Shown one piece after another: positions 1 to 8,183 of a stretch of DNA of 53,837 nt (position 1 is its first letter; each line of letters opens with the position of its first letter). The notes under the pieces were generated by a model. The model saw only the letters and a program-made list of their open reading frames with translations. It did not search any database and was not told the origin of the DNA. Position numbers and translations under genes: made by a program. Source of the stretch: Bacteroidales bacterium (GTDB lineage Bacteria; Bacteroidota; Bacteroidia; Bacteroidales; WCHB1-69); assembly GCA_017443175.1 (NCBI GenBank), contig JAFSOZ010000010.1:1-53837 (forward strand), written 5' to 3'.

Positions 1-517
1 AACCCTTATCCTTGACGGCTGCAAATTTAGGCAATTCAACAAAATAATAGGTGGTTTTGTCGGAAAAAATTTCATTGCGCTCGTTTTTGAGCTGTACCTT
101 ATGGAAGAAATTGTCGCACCGGTCGAATTCGGAGGCGCAGTAGTCCAGTATATTGAAAGAGTAAATGTAGGGGATTTCATACCGCCGGGTTCCTTTCTCA
201 GCCTGACTGCTGACCACGCGGCTTACGTATGTTATGACTCTTTCGGCGAAGAAGTGCTGCTTGGCCCGTTGCATCTCGATAATGAAGAATTGTCCATCTG
301 CGTTTCGGCAGTAGATGTCGAAAACGACTTTTTTCTCTTGGGGGGAAACCCCGGACTGCTCGTTAGGAAGCATGGAGATGTCGGTGATGGTGCCGACATC
401 GTCGGCGATACAGGCGTTCAGAAAATTGATGAGGAGATCCTTGTTTTCCTCGGAGGCGAAGATCCGCTTGAAGCCGAAATCGGACAGCGGGTCGAAAAAT
501 ATCATATCTTTTTTCAT
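1..517 (-). CDS. Rpn family recombination-promoting nuclease / PD-(D/E)XK transposase-like protein (C-terminus outside window)
   Basis: The reading frame starts at the ATG whose complement is at 515-517 and stays open to the window edge, giving 172 residues. It begins MKKDMIFFDPLSDFGFKRIF, the typical opening of the Rpn/PDDEXK_2 family, whose members are about 280-310 residues. The core shows a catalytic Asp in VVFDIYC and an E-x-Q pair in FIIEMQRA, the PD-(D/E)XK pattern. Family members are DNA endonucleases that stimulate RecA-independent recombination, often present in many paralogues per Bacteroidetes genome. An exact -7 promoter box lies 26 bases upstream. The gene is divergent from tlyA. 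The family call is firm; whether it is active cannot be judged from the part seen. Confidence 0.88.
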   Translation of the reverse strand, partial: MKKDMIFFDPLSDFGFKRIFASEENKDLLINFLNACIADDVGTITDISMLPNEQSGVSPQEKKVVFDIYCRNADGQFFIIEMQRAKQHFFAERVITYVSRVVSSQAEKGTRRYEIPYIYSFNILDYCASEFDRCDNFFHKVQLKNERNEIFSDKTTYYFVELPKFAAVKDKG

Positions 518-542
518 AGTTTATGATGTTTGTAGGTTGCTG

Positions 543-550
543 CAAAGATA
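543..550 (-). promoter_or_regulatory. Bacteroidetes promoter -7 box for the Rpn gene
   Basis: On the minus strand this reads TATCTTTG, an exact TAnnTTTG box. A TTG lies 20 bases upstream, the usual -33 spacing. The predicted start of transcription falls shortly before the ATG at 517. Confidence 0.65.
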
Positions 551-687
551 CATCGCAAAAACTCACTTGTCAAGCATTTTGCAAAAATAATTTTCAACAT
601 AATAATCAGTGTGTTAGAAAATTACATGGTGTTATATTAAGAATTGGTTGTTAACGGACATAGCGGGATTTGGAAGAAAATTTATTG

Positions 688-695
688 TATCTTTG
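688..695 (+). promoter_or_regulatory. Bacteroidetes promoter -7 box for tlyA
   Basis: TATCTTTG matches TAnnTTTG exactly. It lies 25 bases before the ATG at 721 and inside the longer open frame that begins at 670, which argues that 721 and not 670 is the true start of tlyA. Confidence 0.65.
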
Positions 696-720
696 CACAA
701 CAAAAACATGCACACTTGTC

Positions 721-1521
721 ATGCGATTAGACAAATATCTTATAGAAAACAACTTTTTCCCTTCCCGCGAGAAAGCGCAGACCGCCATCAAGCACAATAC
801 TGTGAAGGTGAACGGGAATATCGTCACCAAAGCGTCCATGGAGATTACGGACAACATGCAGGTGGAGGTCATTGACCTGTTCAACAAATACGTGAGTATG
901 GGCGGGCTGAAGTTAGAGAAGGCTATCGAAGACTTCGAACTGGACTTCAGCGGCAAGGATGTGCTCGACATCGGCTCGTCCACCGGCGGGTTTACCGACT
1001 GCGCCCTGCAACATGGGGCAGCGTTTGTCTCCGCCGTGGATGTAGGAAGCAACCAACTGGTTGATGCACTAAAGACCGACAAACGAGTGCAAACCATTGA
1101 AAACAAGGATTTCAGAGAACTAACATTATCAGATGTACATAACCGCCTGTATGATTTCATCGTATCCGATGTCTCCTTCATCTCGCTTACTTATATCCTA
1201 CCCTACTGCAACCAATTTCTGAAACCGGACGGACAGATGATGCTCCTGATCAAGCCGCAGTTTGAGGCGGGGCCTTCGTTCCTAGGCCGCAGCGGCATCG
1301 TAACCGATGAAAAAGGCTACAAGGTGGCCATCCAAAAAGTGGTGGGCGAAGCGTTGAACCAACATTTCCATCTCAACAATCTCAGCATCTCCACCCTGTT
1401 CGAAATCCATAAAAACGTGGAATTCCTTGCTTTGTTCAGCCGAATCGACAACCATTACCATCTCGACCTGAACAAGATCTGCGAAGATGTGAAGGCGAAA
1501 AAGAAGGACTTACGCAAATAA
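721..1521 (+). CDS. tlyA: TlyA family rRNA (cytidine-2'-O)-methyltransferase
   Basis: This 266-residue protein has an N-terminal S4 RNA-binding domain (residues 1-60, beginning MRLDKYLIENNFFPSREKAQ) and an FtsJ-like SAM methyltransferase domain. Motif I is DVLDIGSSTGGFTD near residue 82. TlyA enzymes methylate ribose 2'-hydroxyls of cytidines in rRNA; older annotations call them hemolysin A. The length matches the family. The start at 721 was chosen because upstream codons add a non-homologous extension and lie over the promoter box. The gene is single, followed by a low-complexity spacer. Confidence 0.93.
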   Translation: MRLDKYLIENNFFPSREKAQTAIKHNTVKVNGNIVTKASMEITDNMQVEVIDLFNKYVSMGGLKLEKAIEDFELDFSGKDVLDIGSSTGGFTDCALQHGAAFVSAVDVGSNQLVDALKTDKRVQTIENKDFRELTLSDVHNRLYDFIVSDVSFISLTYILPYCNQFLKPDGQMMLLIKPQFEAGPSFLGRSGIVTDEKGYKVAIQKVVGEALNQHFHLNNLSISTLFEIHKNVEFLALFSRIDNHYHLDLNKICEDVKAKKKDLRK

Positions 1522-1540
1522 TACTTCGAAGGGTACATGG

Positions 1541-1600
1541 GGGACATGAGGTGCATGAGGTGCATGAGATACAAGGGGTGAAGGGGGTGAAAGGGGATTA
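1541..1600. repeat. Imperfect short tandem repeats (GGTGNATGA / GGGTGAA type)
   Basis: The spacer between tlyA and the next gene is made of degenerate short direct repeats such as gaggtgcat twice, then ggggtgaag and gggtgaaag. Similar low-complexity runs occur in other spacers of this window (24889-24947, 33369-33473, 35646-35712, 39047-39080). Confidence 0.55.
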
Positions 1601-1615
1601 TAAATTCATAATAAT

Positions 1616-2338
1616 ATGCAGGATAGCAAAGACAACAAGATTTTATTCGATTTTCTGAAAGATTTGGTGGCGAACAACAATCGCGAATGGTTCAAGGCCA
1701 ACCGCGCACGCTACGATGCCGCCTGGGAGCGGTTTCACCAGCTCGTCGGTGAACTGATTTTGCAAGTCGGGCAATTTGACGAGAGCGTGGCCTTCCTCAC
1801 ACCGAAAGACTGCATCTATCGCATATACAGAGATATACGTTTCTCACAGGACAAGACACCATACAAAGGTCATTTCGGTGCCTACATCAATGCGGCCGGC
1901 AAGAAATCCTTTTACGGCGGCTATTACCTGCAGTTAGAACCGCATCAGGTGGTGCTGGCCAGCGGCGTGTGGTGGCTGCCACCGAAGGAGATGCGCGCCT
2001 TGCGCTACGCCATCGTGGATCAAATCGATGTCTTTGAAGAGATCTTGGAGGAACCGGAATTCAAAAAACACTGCCCCGCAATAGGTTGGGGCACGGAACG
2101 ATACAAACGGATTCCCAATGGGTTCCCGAAAGATTTCCGCCGTCCGGATCTGCTGCTATGCAAGGATTTCACATGCGCCTGCACCCTCAAGCCCAGCGAT
2201 TTGTATAAGAAGGATCACATCCAGTATCTCGCCGGAATTTTTCATTGCATGAAACCGTTCAATGATTTTCTCAAAGAAAACGTGCTTATCAATTTGGAAG
2301 AAATGGAAGAGATGAAGAATATCGTGAAGTTCTTCTAA
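1616..2338 (+). CDS. DUF2461 domain-containing protein (TIGR02453 family)
   Basis: This 240-residue protein covers the whole DUF2461 family length. Recognisable family landmarks are FLKDLVANNNREWFKANRAR near the N-terminus, RIYRDIRFSQDKTPYKGHFG in the middle and YYLQLEPHQ following it. The biochemical role of the family is not established. No signal peptide or membrane segment is seen, so it is probably cytoplasmic. Its stop overlaps the stop of the convergent CPBP gene by four bases, so no room exists for a separate terminator between them. Confidence 0.88.
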   Translation: MQDSKDNKILFDFLKDLVANNNREWFKANRARYDAAWERFHQLVGELILQVGQFDESVAFLTPKDCIYRIYRDIRFSQDKTPYKGHFGAYINAAGKKSFYGGYYLQLEPHQVVLASGVWWLPPKEMRALRYAIVDQIDVFEEILEEPEFKKHCPAIGWGTERYKRIPNGFPKDFRRPDLLLCKDFTCACTLKPSDLYKKDHIQYLAGIFHCMKPFNDFLKENVLINLEEMEEMKNIVKFF

Positions 2339-3255
2339 AGGCTCTCTTCATTGTGATTCAACTCCTTCTGCGTGCGCCACATAAAAATCAGGCTGACGAA
2401 CGTCACGATGGAGCAGGAAACGACCAAAGGGATTGCCCCGTGGATGTCGGTAAACTTCATGTCATCCAACGAAATGCCACGTCCTTGGAAGGAGAAATCC
2501 ACCAAAAGCGAGAGCGCGTTGTGTAGAAAATGCGCCAGCACCGGCAACCAGATTGAGCGGCTCCAGTAAAAGAGATAGCCCAAGTATGCACCCAGCAACA
2601 GACGCGGGATAAACCCGCTGAACTGGAAGTGTATAAAACTGAATATCAGGGCAGTTATCCAAATTGCCAAGTGAGGTTTCCCGGTCCACTTGTTCAAAAA
2701 AGCCTGAATGGTGCCTTGGAACATGAACTCTTCGCCCAACGCCGGCACAAGAGCCAACACGAAGATATTTGCCAACAAGGTTCCGTAGGTGTGATTGAAC
2801 GTAAGCAGAGTGGTAAGTTCCTCCGCCTTGGCATCCATGTCTGTCATCCATTGCTGGAGCGGCCCCAAACTTTTCGGCAGTTCAATGGCCTGGTTCCATT
2901 GCGACAAGAGGGCCACCACGGGGAGGATGACGATAGAGAGCAACAACGTCACGTTCACTAGCAGATAGTGCGGTTTGCAATCGGCCCAGTTATAGTGCAG
3001 CCATTTGCGGTCGTGCGCATACGCAAACATCAGCGCTGGCGCGAGAAACATGCCCAAAGAGTTGAACAGCTGCACCATACGGATATAGCCGGCAGGATCC
3101 GTAGCCTCATACATATTGTTGGTATGATAGACAGCGTACGCCACCAGCATACCCAGACCACTGAAAACGATTGTTCCTGCTACCACAAAGAGCAGCAGGA
3201 ACAATATCTGTACCCATCGGTTTTTACCTTCAAAAAAGGGTCTGATGAAATCCAT
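2335..3255 (-). CDS. CPBP family intramembrane metalloprotease (CAAX-protease/Abi type)
   Basis: This 306-residue polytopic membrane protein has about seven or eight hydrophobic segments. The conserved CPBP motifs are present: GEEFMFQGT (motif 1, EExxx with Gln where Arg is usual), FSFIHFQFSGF (motif 2 His) and LAHFLHNALSL (HxxxN motif). The family includes eukaryotic Rce1 and many bacterial proteins of unknown substrate. The start lies one base after the upstream carboxyltransferase stop, so the two are co-transcribed and probably translationally coupled. The Arg-to-Gln change is seen in various bacterial members and does not by itself imply inactivity. Confidence 0.88.
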   Translation of the reverse strand: MDFIRPFFEGKNRWVQILFLLLFVVAGTIVFSGLGMLVAYAVYHTNNMYEATDPAGYIRMVQLFNSLGMFLAPALMFAYAHDRKWLHYNWADCKPHYLLVNVTLLLSIVILPVVALLSQWNQAIELPKSLGPLQQWMTDMDAKAEELTTLLTFNHTYGTLLANIFVLALVPALGEEFMFQGTIQAFLNKWTGKPHLAIWITALIFSFIHFQFSGFIPRLLLGAYLGYLFYWSRSIWLPVLAHFLHNALSLLVDFSFQGRGISLDDMKFTDIHGAIPLVVSCSIVTFVSLIFMWRTQKELNHNEESL

Positions 3256-3256
3256 G

Positions 3257-5035
3257 TTACTTGACGAAAGCTATGATATCACCTTTCTGCACCCTGTCGC
3301 CTTGCTTGGCAACCGTCTCAATTAATTTTCCAGCCACAGGCACGCGGACTTCCTCCTGACCGTAGTATGTCTGGATGAAACAGAGGATGCCGTTCTCCGG
3401 AAATGCTGTGCCCAGCGGTTTCGCCATGGATTCCTCGTTCACGGCGAGTTCCCAAATCACTTGGCCGGACACGGGAGCTTCCACGCGAACCGCATTGGGT
3501 TCGCGTTTCAGGGCAGCCTCAATCAAAGCCTGTTTAAACTGTTCGGGAGGCAAGACTTGCTGTTTCTGAAGCGCTTTTCTCTTGGCATCGGCGAGCGCTT
3601 TTTCAAAATTCGCCTTCGCCCTACCCTCTTTATAGTCAATGTATTGACGCTCATGCATAGCCAGCTCGAAGAGTTCCTCTTCGTCCTCGCCCACATCCCA
3701 GCCGCGTTCTTCCATCATAGCACGGTACTTGGGCAATTCATCGGGATAGTTGTCTTGCGGAACGCCATCGAAGAACTCGTAGCCTTTTTCCTTGGCCAAC
3801 TCCACGATTTCCGGAGCCAGCGGGCCAGGCAGACGACCGCATTTTCCGAGAATCATGTCCCACATATTCTGGTCCATGTTCGAGTAACGCGGTTTTCCCT
3901 GCGCGTCGGCCAGGATGTTCATCAAAGCAATATTCTTGACATACTGGCTGAACGGCGTGACCAAGCCTGGCGTACCCACGCGCGGCCACACATATTGCAC
4001 TTCATCAAAGAGTTTCACCAGCAGTTCGTCCTCCGACAGTTCTTGTCTGCCTTGCTTGCGCAGTGCCATATTGATGGCGTCTTTCAACCCCTTGAGGTCG
4101 GCCATCATGGAACCCATCATGCCGCCAGGAAGACCGCAGCCAAGCAACAGCGAGGTGCAGATCTTGTTTTTAGGCTCAATGAAATAGCCCAGAAAGTCGT
4201 CCATGAACTTCTGCGTCAGGGCGCGTGCCTCCATATAGGCGTTCATGTTGATTTCCTTCACCTCGAATCCGGCATTCTTGAACATGGCCTGCACGGCAAT
4301 CACATCGGGATGCACCATACCCCAGGAAAGCGGCTCCATGGCCACATCAATGATGTCGGCACCAGCCTTGCAAACCTCCAGGACAGAGGCCATGGAGAGG
4401 CCCGGGCCGGTATGTCCGTGATATTGAATCACAATTTGCGGGTATTTCTCCTTGATACAGGTCACCAATTGGCCTAACATGGACGGCCGGCCAATGCCTG
4501 CCATGTCTTTCAATCCGATCTCTTTGGCGCCATATTCCACATATTTGTCCACAATCTCCATATAATGCTCAATGGTATGCACCGGAGAATGCGTGATGCT
4601 GAGCGCGGCCTGCGAGATGAGGCCGAACTCATTGGCGTATTTGATGGAGAGTTCCAGGTTCCGGTAATCGTTCAGCCCGCAGAATGAACGGACCACATCC
4701 ACGCCCTGGGCTTTCTTCACCTTGAACATCAGGCGGCGCACATCGGCAGGCACCGGGAACATTCGCAGACCGTTCAAGCCGCGTTCCAGCATCTGGGTCT
4801 GTATGCCCGCCTCTCGCAGAGGCTTGGTCCACTCGCGCACGGCACGGTTCGGATTTTCACCATACAACAGGTTCACCTGCTCAAAAGCGCCTCCATTGGT
4901 TTCCACTCTGTCAAAGCACCCCATATTCACAATCACGGGGGCTATTTCCTTCAACTGGTCCACACGCGGCTGATACTTGCCAGAAGACTGCCACATGTCA
5001 CGATAAACCAGACAAAATTTTATGTTTCTTCCCAT
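3257..5035 (-). CDS. Carboxyltransferase (oxaloacetate decarboxylase alpha / pyruvate carboxylase subunit B family) with a biotinyl-like domain lacking the biotin lysine
   Basis: This is a 592-residue cytoplasmic protein. Residues 1-300 form a DRE-TIM carboxyltransferase barrel: YRDMWQSS (RDxxQS substrate motif), SITHSPVHTIEHY, EIGLKDMAG with the lysine that is carbamylated in the family, and YHGHTGPG carrying the two metal-binding histidines. A conserved carboxylase domain follows (VGTPGLVTPFSQYV). The last 75 residues have the biotinyl-domain frame (VEAPVSGQVI ... RVPVAGKLIETVAKQGDRV). Where AMKM should be, this protein has TYYG, so there is no biotinylatable lysine. A separate biotin carrier may serve it, or it may have another role. 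It is first in an operon with the CPBP protease. Confidence 0.8.
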   Translation of the reverse strand: MGRNIKFCLVYRDMWQSSGKYQPRVDQLKEIAPVIVNMGCFDRVETNGGAFEQVNLLYGENPNRAVREWTKPLREAGIQTQMLERGLNGLRMFPVPADVRRLMFKVKKAQGVDVVRSFCGLNDYRNLELSIKYANEFGLISQAALSITHSPVHTIEHYMEIVDKYVEYGAKEIGLKDMAGIGRPSMLGQLVTCIKEKYPQIVIQYHGHTGPGLSMASVLEVCKAGADIIDVAMEPLSWGMVHPDVIAVQAMFKNAGFEVKEINMNAYMEARALTQKFMDDFLGYFIEPKNKICTSLLLGCGLPGGMMGSMMADLKGLKDAINMALRKQGRQELSEDELLVKLFDEVQYVWPRVGTPGLVTPFSQYVKNIALMNILADAQGKPRYSNMDQNMWDMILGKCGRLPGPLAPEIVELAKEKGYEFFDGVPQDNYPDELPKYRAMMEERGWDVGEDEEELFELAMHERQYIDYKEGRAKANFEKALADAKRKALQKQQVLPPEQFKQALIEAALKREPNAVRVEAPVSGQVIWELAVNEESMAKPLGTAFPENGILCFIQTYYGQEEVRVPVAGKLIETVAKQGDRVQKGDIIAFVK

Positions 5036-5106
5036 AACTTTAAAACATTAAATTACTATCCCTCAAATCATTATATAGAAAATCAGCCTATCATGATTCA
5101 GGGGCG

Positions 5107-5114
5107 CAAATGTA
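5107..5114 (-). promoter_or_regulatory. Bacteroidetes promoter -7 box for the carboxyltransferase operon
   Basis: The minus strand reads TACATTTG, an exact TAnnTTTG box, giving a leader of roughly 65 bases before the ATG at 5035. Confidence 0.5.
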
Positions 5115-5129
5115 TAAAAAAACTTTTCA

Positions 5130-5891
5130 TTAAAGCTCAACAGAGAGGCTATCAACACCTAAAAAAACGTTTTCAGGCAACAACACGCTAACTTCTTCAT
5201 ACAAGCCCATTTCGTGCGATACATGCGTAAGCAGGGCCTTAGCCGGATTGAGCTGGCGGATGATGTTCAAAGCCTGGGCCAAATTAAAGTGAGAATAGTG
5301 TTCTTTTATACGTAACGCATTCAGCACCAGCAACCCAAGTCCTTGCAATTTCTTCATTTCCGTCTCTGAGATAAAACTTGCATCGGTGATGTATGCAAAA
5401 TCCCCGATGCGGTATCCCAAAATGGGCAGCGTGAGATGGCGCACATGTATCGGCAGAATTTCCACCCCATTGACCACAAAGGGCTCATCTTTCACAGGAT
5501 TCAAATGAAAGGATGGAACACCGGGATAAGGGTGCGGCTTGAAGGCATAGTCAAAATCCTTGCGAATCACATTGAGCACGCGTTGGAGGCCATAAATCTC
5601 AATCGGGGCTTGCTTGCGGAAGTAAATTGGACGAATATCATCCAGACCTGCAAGATGGTCCTTGTGTTCGTGCGTAACCAGGATGGCGTCCGCCATCGTA
5701 ATATGGTTTTGCAACAGCTGTTGGCGAAGGTCAGGGCCTGCGTCAATCAGGATGCGCGTGCCGTCCACCTCCACAAATGCGGCGGTGCGCAGGCGCACGT
5801 CACGCGGGTCGGACGATTGGCACACTGCACAATCGCACCCCACCACAGGAACACCCTGTGAAGTGCCAGTACCTAAAAGCGTCACTTTCAT
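5130..5891 (-). CDS. MBL-fold metallo-hydrolase, PhnP-like phosphodiesterase family
   Basis: This 253-residue protein opens MKVTLLGTGTSQGVPVVGCD followed by CAVCQSSDPRD, the pattern of PhnP-type hydrolases with a zinc-binding Cys pair. The metal motif THEHKDHLAG is intact near residue 75, and later His and Asp ligands are seen in LPIHVRHL, YITDASFI and LLTHVSHEMG. PhnP hydrolyses cyclic phosphodiesters; many homologues outside phosphonate operons have unknown substrates, and no phosphonate genes are near. Its ATG overlaps the stop of the upstream C10 protease in an ATGA arrangement, implying translational coupling. Confidence 0.88.
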   Translation of the reverse strand: MKVTLLGTGTSQGVPVVGCDCAVCQSSDPRDVRLRTAAFVEVDGTRILIDAGPDLRQQLLQNHITMADAILVTHEHKDHLAGLDDIRPIYFRKQAPIEIYGLQRVLNVIRKDFDYAFKPHPYPGVPSFHLNPVKDEPFVVNGVEILPIHVRHLTLPILGYRIGDFAYITDASFISETEMKKLQGLGLLVLNALRIKEHYSHFNLAQALNIIRQLNPAKALLTHVSHEMGLYEEVSVLLPENVFLGVDSLSVEL

Positions 5892-7948
5892 TGCTTGATG
5901 AATTTTCTGGTGATGATTTGATTGTTATGGTTGAATTGCAGCAGATACAGGCCATCTGGAAGGCCGGTCACCAACAAGGAACAACCATTGCCGTCCTGTT
6001 CGGCGCGAACAGGCACTGTCCTCCCAAGCATGTCACGTAGCATCACGGAGTTTATCTCACCCTCGCCGTGAATGAACAGCCTGTCTGAAACAGGATTGGG
6101 GTAAACTGCAATCTCGGAAATCCCCTGTTCTTCCACACCAACATGGCCAGCCCGATATGTGAGTTTGAATCCATCCGCGTTGTTCTGATCGTCCGTTTCA
6201 AACATCAAAGCCAGACGAGGCACATAAAACGTCAAGGTGGTATCGGACATGGAACCTGTTAACGTAGCGAGCAGGGCATCGTCAGAGAAGTTATTGTCAA
6301 AGACACGGAAAAAGTCGTGTCCATCTTCCAGATCCAGATAATCGAAATGCAGTTGGATGACATCGTATGCAGGGACGATGATTCTATACTTACATGTGCT
6401 GAATGGGCGATAGTCCTCATCTCCGCTGCCATCCTCGATTGTACCGGTGGCGGACGTCTTGACTGACTGCCCCTCACAGAAGGGTTGCACCTCAGCATTG
6501 TAACTTGCCCTGAAACCCGACGCGGCCACAGAGTCATCCGTCACCAGCCGCACGATGATTTCGGTACAGTCCCACGTGTTTGTAATAACACCCATACTGT
6601 CAGACAATGCCATAGACGCAATTGCCGGGTTGTTGAACGACACCAAAAGCGAGTCACCAGCAGCGATATCATAGTCAATTTTCAAACTTATGGATGAAAA
6701 GTCATCACCTTGAGGGCGTATGATCCAGGTATAGTCCATGTCAGGGCGATAGGTTTCGTATGAAAGAGAGCCGTCGGTGAAGGATCCGGCCACAGAGGTA
6801 AGAACTTTGGTGCCCGTTAGCGGTTGCGCGACAGGATACTCATAGAGTGTAGTGTCTGGATATGCATTGATGATCAGTTCCTGGGCCAGATTGAAGTTCG
6901 TACCGCTTAAATTCAGCGCGTTGGTATAGAAATAGCCATCGGACGAGCCGTCCCAACCGAAATTGAAATGGTAGTAATAGTTACTATCCACCATCCTGTA
7001 ACCGTCGCAAATAAAACCATGCCCGTTGATATTGGGATTGCTCCATCCGGCATAATAGAGCGGCATGTTGCGGTGCAGATGGCTGACGATCAGACTATCC
7101 CAATCCAAATTCGTAGAGTCACGGAACACGTATTGTGTTTCGGGAGAAAATTTGAAAAAGGTGCGAAGCACTCTTGCCGCGCTGTGGTTGTACATGCCGG
7201 AGCCGTCGGGCCCATAGACCATATCCACCCCCACGCCGCAATGATACATCAGAGTAGAAATGGCAAGATTTACCGAGGTCGGATCGTCGCACATGGCACT
7301 GAAATCATAGTGCGTGTTGCCATAGTCAGCAGATTGCACGCCGTATGTGGAGTCTGTGTAGGAATAAGAGCCCACACCATGTTCCGGAAAACGATAATAA
7401 TAGATAAGCTGGGCCATGGCGGTGGCCACGCATCCGGTCACCACACGGTTGTTCTCTCCGGAATAGTCGCGGGGGCAGTAGTAGCTGTAGAACGTTCCTT
7501 GTCCCCAGTGCGACTTCATCATGGGCAGCACCTCGGAAGTGCCTCTGAAGGCCGCCTTGCCATCGGACAGATGTTGCCACGCCGGGTGAACGCCTTGAGT
7601 TGCGGGCTGTTGTTTAAGCTGACGGAGCTGTTGTTGGTAGTTGTCCAGCCACATTTTGACAGGCGGGATGACATCCTCCGTATTGTACAATTGATGGTCG
7701 GAGAAAGCCAACACGGGTGGCACTCGTTTGTCACCGCTGATCACAACATACGAGTTTTCAGCGTTGAAAACATACATCAGAGTGTCGTCACCTTCCGTAA
7801 TCACATGGGCAAGTCGGCACCCGGATTTTTGATTTGATTGCAGAAAACTGGCGGCTGCACGACCGGCATCCGAAACAGACACGGACTGAGCCGAAACATA
7901 TCCTACTATGAATAAGAAAATTACAAATGCGTAAAGGTGTTTTGCCAT
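5888..7948 (-). CDS. Secreted C10 family cysteine peptidase (streptopain-like) with T9SS type A sorting tail
   Basis: This is a 686-residue exported protease. The signal peptide is MAKHLYAFVIFLFIVGYVSA. A SpeB-like propeptide follows, then the catalytic core with the nucleophile in VVTGCVATAMAQL and the general base in NINGHGFICDGYR. Two CUB-like beta-domains follow (about residues 375-590). The end is a Por-secretion/T9SS tail beginning IAVYPNPVSDRLFI and finishing TRKFIKQ. The start at 7948 was chosen because it opens the signal peptide and lies after the promoter box; a longer open frame to 8059 runs into the promoter. It is related to Porphyromonas and Prevotella periodontain and interpain proteases. 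It overlaps the downstream hydrolase by four bases. Confidence 0.93.
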   Translation of the reverse strand: MAKHLYAFVIFLFIVGYVSAQSVSVSDAGRAAASFLQSNQKSGCRLAHVITEGDDTLMYVFNAENSYVVISGDKRVPPVLAFSDHQLYNTEDVIPPVKMWLDNYQQQLRQLKQQPATQGVHPAWQHLSDGKAAFRGTSEVLPMMKSHWGQGTFYSYYCPRDYSGENNRVVTGCVATAMAQLIYYYRFPEHGVGSYSYTDSTYGVQSADYGNTHYDFSAMCDDPTSVNLAISTLMYHCGVGVDMVYGPDGSGMYNHSAARVLRTFFKFSPETQYVFRDSTNLDWDSLIVSHLHRNMPLYYAGWSNPNINGHGFICDGYRMVDSNYYYHFNFGWDGSSDGYFYTNALNLSGTNFNLAQELIINAYPDTTLYEYPVAQPLTGTKVLTSVAGSFTDGSLSYETYRPDMDYTWIIRPQGDDFSSISLKIDYDIAAGDSLLVSFNNPAIASMALSDSMGVITNTWDCTEIIVRLVTDDSVAASGFRASYNAEVQPFCEGQSVKTSATGTIEDGSGDEDYRPFSTCKYRIIVPAYDVIQLHFDYLDLEDGHDFFRVFDNNFSDDALLATLTGSMSDTTLTFYVPRLALMFETDDQNNADGFKLTYRAGHVGVEEQGISEIAVYPNPVSDRLFIHGEGEINSVMLRDMLGRTVPVRAEQDGNGCSLLVTGLPDGLYLLQFNHNNQIITRKFIKQ

Positions 7949-7975
7949 CTTTATTGGATAAAAAAAATGATACGG

Positions 7976-7983
7976 CAAAAATA
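7976..7983 (-). promoter_or_regulatory. Bacteroidetes promoter -7 box for the C10 protease
   Basis: The minus strand reads TATTTTTG (TAnnTTTG) 28 bases before the ATG at 7948. Confidence 0.6.
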
Positions 7984-8042
7984 ATGAATAATCCGAAAGA
8001 ATAAAAAAAAATCGAAAATGTCGATTTATATGAAAAAAAGTG

Positions 8043-8050
8043 TACTTTTG
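8043..8050 (+). promoter_or_regulatory. Bacteroidetes promoter -7 box for tRNA-Pro
   Basis: TACTTTTG matches TAnnTTTG and lies 16 bases before the first base of the tRNA. Confidence 0.65.
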
Positions 8051-8066
8051 CAGCCGCAAAAAGGAT

Positions 8067-8143
8067 CGGGGTGTGGCGCAGTTGGCTAGCGCACTTGCAT
8101 GGGGTGCAAGGGGTCGGAAGTTCGAGTCTTCTCACCCCGACCA
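8067..8143 (+). tRNA. tRNA-Pro (anticodon GGG)
   Basis: A complete 77-base cloverleaf is seen. The acceptor stem CGGGGTG pairs with CACCCCG, the D stem is GCGC/GCGC, the anticodon stem is CTTGC/GCAAG with loop ATGGGGT giving anticodon GGG at 8101-8103, and the T arm is GGAAG-TTCGAGT-CTTCT. The discriminator A and an encoded CCA end the gene. A rho-independent terminator follows within four bases. Confidence 0.97.
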
Positions 8144-8146
8144 AAC

Positions 8147-8177
8147 AAAAAAGAGACGCATCAGCGTCTCTTTTTTT
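8147..8177. terminator. Bidirectional rho-independent terminator
   Basis: The stem GAGACGC/GCGTCTC has loop ATCA, an A tract before it and seven Ts after it, so it works in either direction. It ends tRNA-Pro on the plus strand and the convergent EEP gene on the minus strand. Confidence 0.88.
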
Positions 8178-8183
8178 ATGTCT

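Noticed and set aside
670-720. Upstream start for tlyA
   Set aside because: The extension overlaps the -7 promoter box and is not part of the S4-domain family start.
3461-4477. A 338-codon open frame antisense to the carboxyltransferase
   Set aside because: It lies entirely over conserved barrel motifs of the real gene, with no recognisable protein features.
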